Of a stretch of DNA of 32,606 nucleotides, positions 23,709 to 30,672 are shown one piece after another. The notes below the pieces were generated by a model. The model had not been told where the DNA came from. It saw nothing but the letters and a program-made list of their open reading frames with translations, and ran no database searches. Position numbers and translations under genes: made by a program. The first letter of the stretch is position 1, and each line of letters opens with the position of its first letter. Source of the stretch: Bacteroidaceae bacterium (lineage in GTDB: Bacteria; Bacteroidota; Bacteroidia; Bacteroidales; Bacteroidaceae). Location: contig JAFWXS010000143.1 of the NCBI GenBank assembly GCA_017517925.1, positions 1 through 32,606 on the forward strand, in the 5' to 3' direction.

Positions 23709-25193
23709 CTACCTTGTATACAAATCCCAATACTTAAAGTCAATGTGCACCCCACTCTTGTGCGACTTGCCGGCAAAGAAGTACTCATCGGTGGTGAAGT
23801 GTATGCTGCCTGAGCCGTCCGACAGGTCGCTGTTGATGATGATGTTGCACTTCTCGGCAATATCCCTCTCGCCACCGATGACATACTCGTTCACCGCTTG
23901 CTCGAAACCGCCACCTCCACCGATAAGGATGCTCATGTGGCAGTACTTGTCCTCGGGTGAGTCGAACACGCACATCAGGATGCGGCCCTCGCCATAGAGT
24001 TGTACGAAACGCTTACCATTGCGCTCGCTCTGCTGCGTCACCTTCAGGTTTCTATAGGTCTCGCCCAGTTCGAGTTTGAAGAGGAAGCCTAAGTCTCTGA
24101 GCATATCCTTGTAGCCCATCTCATTCTTCGAGTGGCGATAGAGTACGGCAGGCGTGCCGCCTTGATACTCCTTCCGGTATATCGCCTTGAACATGGGTGA
24201 GTAGCCCTCCTCGTCCCATTTCTCTTGTGGCTGATGCTCCACGGCATAGAGTCGTGCCACATCTTCGGGAAGGATGATTTCGGATTTCTGGTCGGCACTG
24301 TCTGTCATAGCCCCTTTGCCGAACCCCAAGCCGTTAATCCAGTCATACACGCCATAGGTGGCATAGGGTTGCATTTCTTTTCGTATTTCTTCGGGCACAG
24401 AGGGGGTAAATACATTGTAGCAATCGGTGCCAGGGATGAGGAGGAATGAGGGCTTTCCCAATTTCTCAATCTCTTTGTTCAACTCCGAAAAGTCGGGTAT
24501 TGCAGTCCTCGCAGCCACTTTGCCGACCTCTTCATTTAAACGCTCATACGGATCGTTGCCGCTGGACTGCTGGTCGAACGAATATACTTTCGGCTCTTCC
24601 TCGTCCTCCTCTTGCTCGTCTCTTGTTCTCTTGAACGAGTAACTGAACTGCAGGTCTCCCGATTCGCCAATGGTAATACTGCCGCCATTGCCATTTATCA
24701 TCATCGCTGTAAAGACATCCTTAATAATCTCCATCAAGTCGGTATTCAGGTAGAGCACCTCCATCGAGTCTCCGTAATCCATAATCATCAGCGATGCCTT
24801 ATCACCGACAAAGAGCATTGCTTGGGCACCATTACTGCGTTCGCAGAACAGCAAGGGGATGCCAAACAAGACCTCGGCAGTGGTGACTTCGTATTTGTCG
24901 AGCACCTTATAGATGTTTTCGCGGCCTATGCCATCGGATGATGCAATCTTGATGAGTCGGAAGTCCTTCTTGTCCAGCTTGGCAAATAGAGCATCGGTAA
25001 CGGAGTCACTGATAATCTCCGTGCCCAGATCGTCCAATAACTCTCTGTGTGTCATCGTATCGCACGACACGTACTCACCTTGAAGTGCCTCCAGTTCTTC
25101 TGCAAATATCGTCAATCCTGTCCAATCTATCTCTTGGGCTTGCATCGTCATTGCCGTGCATACGGCCATGAAGCATAATATCATCTTTTTCAT
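23709..25193 (-). CDS. Secreted protein of unknown function in the sigma-factor operon
   Basis: A 494-residue exported protein with a signal peptide (residues 1-19, ending MQAQ). Residues 40-175 (with LFAKLDKKDFRLIKIASSDG, then LLFCERSNGAQAMLFVGDKA and EVLYLNTDLMEIIKDVF) loosely resemble a DUF4252-type unit like that of the preceding gene. An acidic linker (about 190-205, DEQEEDEEEPK) leads to a middle part with FLLIPGTDCYNVFTP. A C-terminal beta-rich part has RFVQLYGEGRILMCVFDS and MSILIGGGGGFEQAV. No membrane anchor. It starts 19 bp after the DUF4252-like gene, so it belongs to the sigma/anti-sigma transcript. No known function is claimed. Confidence 0.78.
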   Translation of the reverse strand: MKKMILCFMAVCTAMTMQAQEIDWTGLTIFAEELEALQGEYVSCDTMTHRELLDDLGTEIISDSVTDALFAKLDKKDFRLIKIASSDGIGRENIYKVLDKYEVTTAEVLFGIPLLFCERSNGAQAMLFVGDKASLMIMDYGDSMEVLYLNTDLMEIIKDVFTAMMINGNGGSITIGESGDLQFSYSFKRTRDEQEEDEEEPKVYSFDQQSSGNDPYERLNEEVGKVAARTAIPDFSELNKEIEKLGKPSFLLIPGTDCYNVFTPSVPEEIRKEMQPYATYGVYDWINGLGFGKGAMTDSADQKSEIILPEDVARLYAVEHQPQEKWDEEGYSPMFKAIYRKEYQGGTPAVLYRHSKNEMGYKDMLRDLGFLFKLELGETYRNLKVTQQSERNGKRFVQLYGEGRILMCVFDSPEDKYCHMSILIGGGGGFEQAVNEYVIGGERDIAEKCNIIINSDLSDGSGSIHFTTDEYFFAGKSHKSGVHIDFKYWDLYTR

Positions 25194-25212
25194 AATATGT
25201 TCTGTGTTCTAA

Positions 25213-25764
25213 TCAAAATCCTAAGTCTATGCCACTATCGTTCATCTTCATAAAGGCTTCGTATGATAAACCTGCAACAAACACTATGCTATACTTTAAG
25301 TCTTTGTGGTTGTTGTTGATGACGAGCACATTTTCAGAGTTGCCATATATCATTGAAACCACCCCGTCTTGTCGGTTAAGAGCACATAGTTCCATGTCCA
25401 TAACCACCTCCCTTTCTTCTAGGAAGCCCCAGAACGGATTCATTGCAACTTCCAATAGTTTGTAGCCCTCGGTTCCTGTGCTGATAAAGCGTCGCATATA
25501 CATTGCAGATCCAAATATTTTGTCTATACCCATTTCTTCCTTTGCCTCGTCATTAACTATGGATAACAACTGCGACAATATCTGCTTGAACATGTTGGTT
25601 GAGATGTAGGAATAGTCAATCTCGTTGGACTTAGCAACTACCTTTGCTACCTGTTGCATGAACACCTCCACTTCGCTCTTCTCTCGAGGCTGTGCCGACT
25701 GGGCGAATAGGCTGCCCATGTGAAGCGCCAAGGCCATCAGGGTTAATAAAATGTATCGTTTCAT
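25213..25764 (-). CDS. DUF4252-like secreted protein
   Basis: A 183-residue exported protein (signal peptide about 1-21, ending LFAQS). A DUF4252-like pattern runs through it: EVEVFMQQVAKVVAKSNEID, then MYMRRFISTGTEGYKLLEV, and ENVLVINNNHKDLKYSIVFV, AGLSYEAFMKM. Such proteins are commonly found behind ECF sigma factor genes in Bacteroidales; their role is unknown. It starts 7 nt after the stop of the presumed anti-sigma gene and is followed by another secreted protein. Confidence 0.75.
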   Translation of the reverse strand: MKRYILLTLMALALHMGSLFAQSAQPREKSEVEVFMQQVAKVVAKSNEIDYSYISTNMFKQILSQLLSIVNDEAKEEMGIDKIFGSAMYMRRFISTGTEGYKLLEVAMNPFWGFLEEREVVMDMELCALNRQDGVVSMIYGNSENVLVINNNHKDLKYSIVFVAGLSYEAFMKMNDSGIDLGF

Positions 25765-25771
25765 ATTCGCG

Positions 25772-26449
25772 TCAATTTATATTCATATTAAACATTTCTC
25801 GGATTATCGATTGCGACTGCTCCAGCGTCTGATACGCCTCATGGGTCTGGCGCTGCGTTGTGTTCATCGCATATTGGATATCGCCATAAGCTGCCATGAG
25901 GCACTGCATTGCCTCCTCGGGATTGTCGAAGGTGTCTTTGTCCACATCATCGACCATCGTCAACACCGTTGCCTCGTCCGTATGTTTGCTTTCATCATGA
26001 GGTATAGCCAGGAAGACGGCTGCCACCACAGCAGCGGCACAGGCGGCGCGGAGAAGGAAAGACCCGCCCCAACCTTTTCTGGGAGGGAGGGAACGTCTGC
26101 GTTGCGGAGCCTCAAGTCCTCCCTTACAGGGCCGACGTGAGTGAGCGTCAGTTGCGACGATGGGAGATTTATCTCCCACAAGGAGTGCTGCGGAGCAGCA
26201 TTTTTTATGGTGGGTCTTCATCTCCTCCAACCCATCCAGCATCTCCTCCAGTCGTTCGGCAGCGCCTTCGGGTAGTTCAATATCCTCCTCTGCTGTGCTA
26301 CACAGCGCAAGGATGACCTCGCGGTCTTTGCGGAGTTCAGCCGAGACCTCGTTCGCGCAAAGATAGCGGTACAGCTCGCGCTCCTCATCCACCGTCAGTT
26401 CGGCGTCGAAGAAACGTTCCATCCAATCTTTCAGTTGTTTGTCAGTCAT
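25772..26449 (-). CDS. Presumed membrane anti-sigma factor, with repeat-derived insertion
   Basis: A 225-residue single-pass protein. I chose the ATG at 26449, with GGAG 8 nt upstream, rather than the GTG at 26458. The N-terminal 75 residues (KQLKDWMERFFDAELTVDEE, then ELYRYLCANEVS) form a charged helical cytoplasmic part like those that hold ECF sigma factors. One transmembrane segment follows (RAACAAAVVAAVFLAIP), then a helical, Gln-rich periplasmic tail. Between them about 49 residues (HKKCCSAALLVGDKS to RKGWGGS, DNA 26063-26209) look like translated intergenic repeat. Immediately downstream of the ECF sigma gene. Function is inferred from position and topology, not from a strong motif. 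Confidence 0.72.
   Translation of the reverse strand: MTDKQLKDWMERFFDAELTVDEERELYRYLCANEVSAELRKDREVILALCSTAEEDIELPEGAAERLEEMLDGLEEMKTHHKKCCSAALLVGDKSPIVATDAHSRRPCKGGLEAPQRRRSLPPRKGWGGSFLLRAACAAAVVAAVFLAIPHDESKHTDEATVLTMVDDVDKDTFDNPEEAMQCLMAAYGDIQYAMNTTQRQTHEAYQTLEQSQSIIREMFNMNIN
26063..26209. repeat. Palindrome-rich repeat embedded in the anti-sigma gene
   Basis: This stretch holds several small palindromes in succession, including TGGGAGAT-tt-ATCTCCCA (26160-26177), TGCTGC-gga-GCAGCA (about 26186-26200) and GGGAGG/CCTCCC arms. Its translation on the minus strand is Cys/Arg/Pro/Gly-rich and unlike the flanking helical protein. The length is a multiple of three, so the reading frame is kept. 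Confidence 0.65.
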
Positions 26450-26461
26450 AACTTTCACTCC

Positions 26462-26947
26462 TTATCGTTTATAATACAATTCCTTGAATCTCTTTCGTAT
26501 GCGCGACACGATGACCTTGATATTCCCTTCCGTCAATCCCGTCGCCTTGGCAATCTCTTCTGGGCTGCTCCCCTGCATCTGCATCCTCATCACCCATCGC
26601 TGCATCTCGGGGAGGGTAGTGAGGAAATGTTCGAGAAACTCTGCCGCAGCCTCACCCTCTGCCTCGGGTGGAGCATTGGCCTCGGACGTCTCCTCCACAA
26701 ACTCCACATCTGCGTCGCGTGTCCTTATCCTCCGCCAACGGTCGATGCAGATACGCTTGAGCATCGTGCGGCAATAGGCCTCGGGCGAAGCGATATGTCC
26801 CATCTCATCCTTCTGCTCCCACAAACGCACATAGAGGTTCTGCACAGCATCCTCTGCCTCGAAGCTGTCGCCCAGCACCTTGAATGCCTCGCGATAGAGC
26901 ATCCGCTGCAATGGCATGAACCGTCGTTTGAACTCGTCGTGTGTCAC
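26462..26947 (-). CDS. ECF-type RNA polymerase sigma-70 factor
   Basis: A 161-residue extracytoplasmic-function sigma factor. Region 2 (about 13-75) has MLYREAFKVLGDSFEAEDAV then QNLYVRLWEQ and AYCRTMLKRICIDRWRR. Region 4 (about 105-157) has LPEMQRWVMRMQMQGSSPEE, IAKATGLTEGNIKVIVSRIR, the -35-binding helix-turn-helix. An acidic linker (EETSEANAPPEAEGEAAAE) joins them. It heads a run of sigma, membrane protein, DUF4252-like and secreted protein, and probably drives its own operon in response to an envelope signal relayed by the neighbouring membrane protein. A TATCTTTG box lies 62 bp upstream. Confidence 0.93.
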   Translation of the reverse strand: MTHDEFKRRFMPLQRMLYREAFKVLGDSFEAEDAVQNLYVRLWEQKDEMGHIASPEAYCRTMLKRICIDRWRRIRTRDADVEFVEETSEANAPPEAEGEAAAEFLEHFLTTLPEMQRWVMRMQMQGSSPEEIAKATGLTEGNIKVIVSRIRKRFKELYYKR

Positions 26948-27008
26948 TCTTTATGTGTTTGTGAAGTCTCTTTTCACCTGCAAGACGCAGAAAAGCCCCG
27001 AAAGTTAC

Positions 27009-27016
27009 AAAGATAG
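27009..27016 (-). promoter_or_regulatory. Candidate -7 box for the ECF sigma operon
   Basis: The minus strand reads TATCTTTG (TAnnTTTG), 62 bp upstream of the sigma start at 26947, implying basal expression from the housekeeping sigma factor. Confidence 0.55.
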
Positions 27017-27112
27017 TGAATTTTTTTTCATTTATTTATGCCAGCCCCCCCGTATGAAAGCCTCACGGCAGACCGCTCATTTTCTGTAATGAAACCATAC
27101 AAAAACTTTTAT

Positions 27113-27200
27113 CCCTGCAAGTAGAATGTTTTCTCCCTGCAAGTAGAAACATTTCCGACTGCAGTCAGAAATCGTTCTGACTGCAAGCAGAATTTTTCAT
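27113..27200. repeat. Four-unit 22-bp array with palindromic cores (array 2)
   Basis: Four contiguous 22-bp units start at 27113, 27135, 27157 and 27179. Their 14-nt heads are CCCTGCAAGTAGAA, CCCTGCAAGTAGAA, GACTGCAGTCAGAA and GACTGCAAGCAGAA. The 8-nt tails vary (TGTTTTCT, ACATTTCC, ATCGTTCT, TTTTTCAT). Unit 3 holds a perfect GACTGCAGTC palindrome. Period and copy number are the same as in array 1 at 11571-11658. Confidence 0.9.
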
Positions 27201-27202
27201 GC

Positions 27203-27468
27203 GTGGGGGTAGCAGGGAAAAATGCATTATAAAGATATTTTAACCTCACGCTATTTTTTACTCACGCGAATCTCGCGAATCACGCGAAAACGCATCGTTT
27301 CACTCGCGTTTGCCATCCGGACGGTAACATACGAGCGATAGCGATGTATGTTTTCGCGTGATTCGCGAGATTCGCGTGAGGTATCCATCCTTAATTGAGA
27401 GAAAAATGAGGTCGTTTGTCCGAGAAAAATCATAATGCGTTTTCCCTGGTGGGGGTAGCAGGGAAAAA
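27203..27468. repeat. Nested inverted-repeat element flanked by 20-bp direct repeats
   Basis: A 20-bp direct repeat, GTGGGGGTAGCAGGGAAAAA, occurs at 27203-27222 and 27449-27468. Just inside are outer inverted arms (27213-27230 against 27432-27447, with AAAATGCATTAT/ATAATGCGTTTT). At the centre is a perfect 30-bp inverted repeat, 27261-27290 with 27351-27380, itself built of CGCGAATC-type words, around a 60-nt loop. No protein is encoded convincingly. Confidence 0.88.
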
Positions 27469-27560
27469 CGCCGTGTCGGGCAGTCGTGATGGCACTGTAC
27501 ACCCCAACTTCACGATGACAGAAAAACTGCCAGGCGGCAAAATGTAATTGCATAGGTGTC

Positions 27561-27656
27561 CCGGCGGTAGCGCCGAGGCACTCTAATAGAGTACGGGCAC
27601 ACCCTCGAAGGATGTGCCCGCTCCTGTTGACACCGCACCATGAAGAAAAAGCGGTG
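27561..27656 (-). terminator. Cluster of hairpins after the BlaR1-like gene
   Basis: Four short stems lie in a row: CGGCG-gtag-CGCCG (about 27562), ACTCT-aat-AGAGT (27580-27592), CGGGCACA...TGTGCCCG (27594-27601 with 27613-27620, plus inner CCT/AGG) and CACCGC/GCGGTG (27631-27636 with 27651-27656). They begin about 20 bp after the stop at 27677, and the strongest is the third. Confidence 0.7.
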
Positions 27657-27676
27657 CCGCTCGGTTAGTGGAACGT

Positions 27677-29701
27677 TTATTTTAGGTGGAACATTACAGG
27701 TAGAGTATAGCGTACGCGCACGGCCTTTCCCCTTTGCTTGCCGGGAGTCCAGTTTGGCATAGCGTTTACTACACGCAGGGCTTCGGCATCGAGCTGTGGG
27801 TCTACGGGCTTCACTACCTTGGCTTCGGTGATACTACCATCGGTATTTACTACGAACTGTACGATGACACGGCCTTGGATACCTTTGCTTTGTGCCTCTT
27901 TGGGGTATCTCATGTTCGTGGAGAAGTACTTCATCAGTTCGCTTATGCCACCGGGATATTCGGGCATCTCTTCTACTACTTGGAAGATTTCATCGCGGCT
28001 GCTTGCATTTTCCGTCTGAGCTACCTTGGCAGACTCCTGAGCCTTGTCAGTACTACCCCCTGAGAGGCGGAATGATACGGGCAGGGTGAAGCGCACTCTC
28101 ACCTCCTTGCCACGTTGTTTGCCGGGTATCCAGTTGGGCATACTGCGTACTACGCGCAGTGCCTCGGCATCGAGCAAGGGATCTACTGAACGAATTACAG
28201 AATCGTTGCTGATGCTGCCATCCTTGTTTACTACGAACTGCACGATGACCCGGCCCTGCTTTCCCTGCTCTTGAGCCTCTGTCGGGTACTTGATGTTCTG
28301 CTGCAAGAATTTCATCATCTCCTCCATACCTCCGGGGAACATGGGCTGCTCTTCCACTACTTGGAAGATTTCGCCCTGCTCTTCGGCCTTTGGTGCAGAG
28401 TTGTAGCCTACGATTTGAATCTCATCAATGCGGGCAGGTCTCTTGATGTTGATTTTCAGCGGCTCTTCACTACCTATATGCTGGGCATACTCGGCCAGGG
28501 CTGAGGTCATGTCCTTGGCGGTCTTGCCTTTGACTTGAAAATGGATTGCTCCATTTACTCCTGATCGTCCGAATATGGCTTCGGCCTCTTCGCTCTGCAA
28601 TGCTGCAATCCTGTCGATATTTTCGGATGTCAGTCCACATACCTTGAGGTAATCGAAGTCGGGATTACCGTCAGGATTGAGTCGCTTGCCTTGGATATTG
28701 ACCTCCGTACTGTCTTCAAAGGTAAATACGAGAAGCGGGTTATCGCCACTTACAGTAATGTCTGAAAGTCGATTATCTGCTTTCTTCTCCCTCGGCGAGG
28801 TACAGGAGATTACGGCTACGGCAGCGAAGGCTACGGGGAGCACATACAATGCTTTGAGCAGTCCCCACGGACTGGTCTGTTTTTTCATCATCATAATAAT
28901 ACGTTTTTTAGTGGAACAATTGGTAAAGTTATTGGTCATGGAATTGAACTTTACACCCACGGCAGACTCGAACAGGCGTAGTTGGTATTGGTGGGCGTCG
29001 AAGCCTTGGCGCAGAGTGGCACTGTCGGCCTCATATTCGTGGATGGCCTCGAGCTCGCGTTTGAGGAGCCAGGCGGCGGGGTTGAACCACTGCACCGTGG
29101 CACAGAGCAGCACGAAGAGCAGGTCCCACGAGTGGAGGAGACGGATGTGTGCCCGCTCGTGAGCGAGTATCATATCGTAGTTCTCGTGGAGGTCGCTCTC
29201 CGACACGATGATGTAGTGCATCCACGAGAAGGGGCTGTAGTCTTTGGTGTGGGTGACGAGGATGGTGCCATCGGCCATCTCATGCTGCTTGCTGCTACGG
29301 ATGAGTCGCGCGATGGATACCAAGCCGCCGATGAACTTGATAAGGTATACCGCTAATCCGATGAGGTAAATGCCCACGAGCATTGTGCGCCAAGGAATCT
29401 TCTCCCAAGGGATGCGTTGCCATAGGGTGGGCTGTGTGGTACTGACTGCTTCGGTACTGTCTGTTACAGGTTCGGCATAGAAAGTCATGGTGAGTTCCTC
29501 AATGGCTGTGCTGGCTTCGGTGGTCACTACGCCCAGGTCGATATACATGAACGGAATGGCTGTCGAGAGGGCAAGGATGGTGAGTAGCAGGATGCGGTTG
29601 GCGCGGTGCCACGTGTCGCGGCTGCACAGCAGCTTATAGAACAGGTAGAACGCCGCCAGCGTGAGCGATACCTTTATTATATATAGGAGGAAGGGGTACA
29701 T
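27677..29701 (-). CDS. BlaR1-like M56 metallopeptidase with two TonB C-terminal domains
   Basis: A 674-residue membrane sensor-peptidase. The first 280 residues carry three or four transmembrane segments and the M56 zinc site LAHERAHIRLLHSWD (HExxH as HERAH, about 180-184) with a downstream EYEADSATL glutamate. A fourth hydrophobic segment (LYVLPVAFAAVAVISC, about 288-303) leads outside. A plug-like part follows (IFGRSGVNGAIHFQVKGK), then two TonB C-terminal domains at about 444-546 and 571-674. These are about 70% identical by hand alignment (around 72 of 103) and are joined by a 24-residue polar linker. Downstream of a BlaI-like repressor, which it presumably inactivates by proteolysis when it senses an envelope signal. 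No beta-lactam-binding domain is present. Confidence 0.92.
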   Translation of the reverse strand: MYPFLLYIIKVSLTLAAFYLFYKLLCSRDTWHRANRILLLTILALSTAIPFMYIDLGVVTTEASTAIEELTMTFYAEPVTDSTEAVSTTQPTLWQRIPWEKIPWRTMLVGIYLIGLAVYLIKFIGGLVSIARLIRSSKQHEMADGTILVTHTKDYSPFSWMHYIIVSESDLHENYDMILAHERAHIRLLHSWDLLFVLLCATVQWFNPAAWLLKRELEAIHEYEADSATLRQGFDAHQYQLRLFESAVGVKFNSMTNNFTNCSTKKRIIMMMKKQTSPWGLLKALYVLPVAFAAVAVISCTSPREKKADNRLSDITVSGDNPLLVFTFEDSTEVNIQGKRLNPDGNPDFDYLKVCGLTSENIDRIAALQSEEAEAIFGRSGVNGAIHFQVKGKTAKDMTSALAEYAQHIGSEEPLKINIKRPARIDEIQIVGYNSAPKAEEQGEIFQVVEEQPMFPGGMEEMMKFLQQNIKYPTEAQEQGKQGRVIVQFVVNKDGSISNDSVIRSVDPLLDAEALRVVRSMPNWIPGKQRGKEVRVRFTLPVSFRLSGGSTDKAQESAKVAQTENASSRDEIFQVVEEMPEYPGGISELMKYFSTNMRYPKEAQSKGIQGRVIVQFVVNTDGSITEAKVVKPVDPQLDAEALRVVNAMPNWTPGKQRGKAVRVRYTLPVMFHLK

Positions 29702-29851
29702 AAGAGTGAAAATGGGGCCTTACCTAATCCCTCCCGAGGAGGGGACTGCAACATAGCAGAGTAGGGTATTGCCTGATTAGTGTTTTCTGTTGTTATTGTA
29801 CTGTATCGTGTGTTCTTGTCGTGAAAACTGGCAGAGATGTCCGAATCACCC
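29702..29851. other. BlaI-BlaR1 intergenic gap with G/C-rich inverted words
   Basis: This 150-bp gap is longer than usual for a blaI-blaR1 pair. It carries TCCCTCCCGAGGAGGGGA (about 29732-29749) and CCCCTACTTGGGAGGGG (about 29857-29873, running into the end of the repressor gene), typical of short palindromic intergenic repeats. No promoter box was recognised. Confidence 0.5.
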
Positions 29852-30241
29852 CTACTTGGGAGGGGCAGGGGGGAGGCCGCCTTTCTTCAACATTGCAATC
29901 AGCTCCTCTATCTCCTGTGCCGAGAGGTTCTCCTCCTTGACGAAAAAGTTGACGAGGTCTGTTGCCGAGCCGCGGAAGAGGTTGTTCTTCACATTCTTCA
30001 AGAAGCGGCTGCTGTATTCATTGTGCTGTATGAGCGGATAGAAGCGGTGCTGCTTGCCCACGGCCTCGCTACCTACATACTTCTTCTCTCTGAGGATGCG
30101 CAGAAAGGTGAGCACGGTGTTGTAGGCGGGCTTGGGCTCGGGAAACTGCTCCAACACTTCGTTTACTGATGCCTTCTGCAAGTCCCACAGGATGTTCATT
30201 ATCTGCAGTTCGGCACGGGTGAGTTCGTTGCTTCGTTTCAT
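29852..30241 (-). CDS. BlaI/MecI/CopY family transcriptional repressor
   Basis: A 129-residue winged-helix repressor. The N-terminal DNA-binding domain has LTRAELQIMNILWDLQKASV, then PKPAYNTVLTFLRILREKKY and the HRFYPL wing. The C-terminal dimerisation region has FLKNVKNNLFRGSATDLVNF, then LSAQEIEELIAMLKK. The last residues, GGLPPAPPK, are encoded by G/C-rich repeat sequence and replace the usual C-terminus. It precedes the BlaR1-like gene, so the pair forms a one-signal switch; targets other than its own promoter are unknown. The start at 30241 (MKRSNELTRAE) fits the family. Confidence 0.94.
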   Translation of the reverse strand: MKRSNELTRAELQIMNILWDLQKASVNEVLEQFPEPKPAYNTVLTFLRILREKKYVGSEAVGKQHRFYPLIQHNEYSSRFLKNVKNNLFRGSATDLVNFFVKEENLSAQEIEELIAMLKKGGLPPAPPK

Positions 30242-30379
30242 ATATCGCGTCTTTTTTGTTGCTGTTTCAGTTGCTGTGTCTTTGTTTGTCCTAAACTTTT
30301 AGAATCTGTTAGGATTTTACCGTTAATATGTTTTTGTGGACTTTTCGGTTTATTTGAGGTTATTTTTTGCACCTTTACC

Positions 30380-30434
30380 CTCTCGGTTCTTGCAAATAGA
30401 CCACTATCTGCTACATCCCGAGAGTGCAAATCTA
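30380..30434 (-). promoter_or_regulatory. Candidate promoter and leader hairpin of the BlaI-BlaR1 operon
   Basis: The minus strand reads TAGATTTG (TAnnTTTG) at 30434-30427. Just downstream is a 7-bp inverted repeat, CTCTCGG/CCGAGAG (30380-30386 with 30418-30424), which could be an operator or 5' leader hairpin. The leader would be about 180 nt. This is a pattern match only. Confidence 0.4.
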
Positions 30435-30449
30435 CTCAAAAATCCCTCT

Positions 30450-30586
30450 CAACTAAACTCGAAATAAAATCCAAACAGATTCTTAGTTGATTGGTGCCAC
30501 AAAGGAAAACATTTGTTTTTATCCGTGCAACTAAAAGTTTAAGAATTCGCAATACATCGTAAAACTTTAACCTTTATTATTAGTTG
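30450..30586. repeat. Four alternating CAACTAA/TTAGTTG heptamers
   Basis: CAACTAA occurs at 30450 and 30528, and its complement TTAGTTG at 30483 and 30580. This gives two successive inverted pairs upstream of the BlaI-like promoter. The rest of the 378-bp gap (30242-30619) is AT-rich with no gene. Confidence 0.6.
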
Positions 30587-30619
30587 ATGGTGATTATCGG
30601 TAGACCTTGACCCCCAAAA

Positions 30620-30653
30620 AGAGGAGGGCGTGCCAAATGGTACGCCCTCCTCT
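30620..30653 (-). terminator. Intrinsic terminator after the nitroreductase gene
   Basis: A 15-bp stem with one G-T pair (30620-30634 with 30639-30653, core GAGGAGGGCGT) and an AAAT loop. On the minus strand it follows the stop at 30673 and ends in a T-run. Confidence 0.85.
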
Positions 30654-30672
30654 CATGGATATCCTCATCTTG

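Noticed and set aside
23503-23730. 75-codon minus-strand ORF over the 134-bp palindrome
   Set aside because: Most of it lies in the inverted repeat and shows no protein-like features.
27251-27553. 100-codon minus-strand ORF in the gap before the sigma operon
   Set aside because: Its sequence follows the 30-bp inverted repeat (SRESRES-type translation) and has no homology-like pattern.
27677-30241. Beta-lactam resistance operon
   Set aside because: The repressor and peptidase are of the BlaI/BlaR1 type, but there is no beta-lactamase or penicillin-binding sensor domain in view.
30238-30429. 63-codon ORF upstream of the BlaI-like gene
   Set aside because: Lys/Gln-rich translation of AT-rich leader DNA, overlapping the BlaI start region; probably chance.
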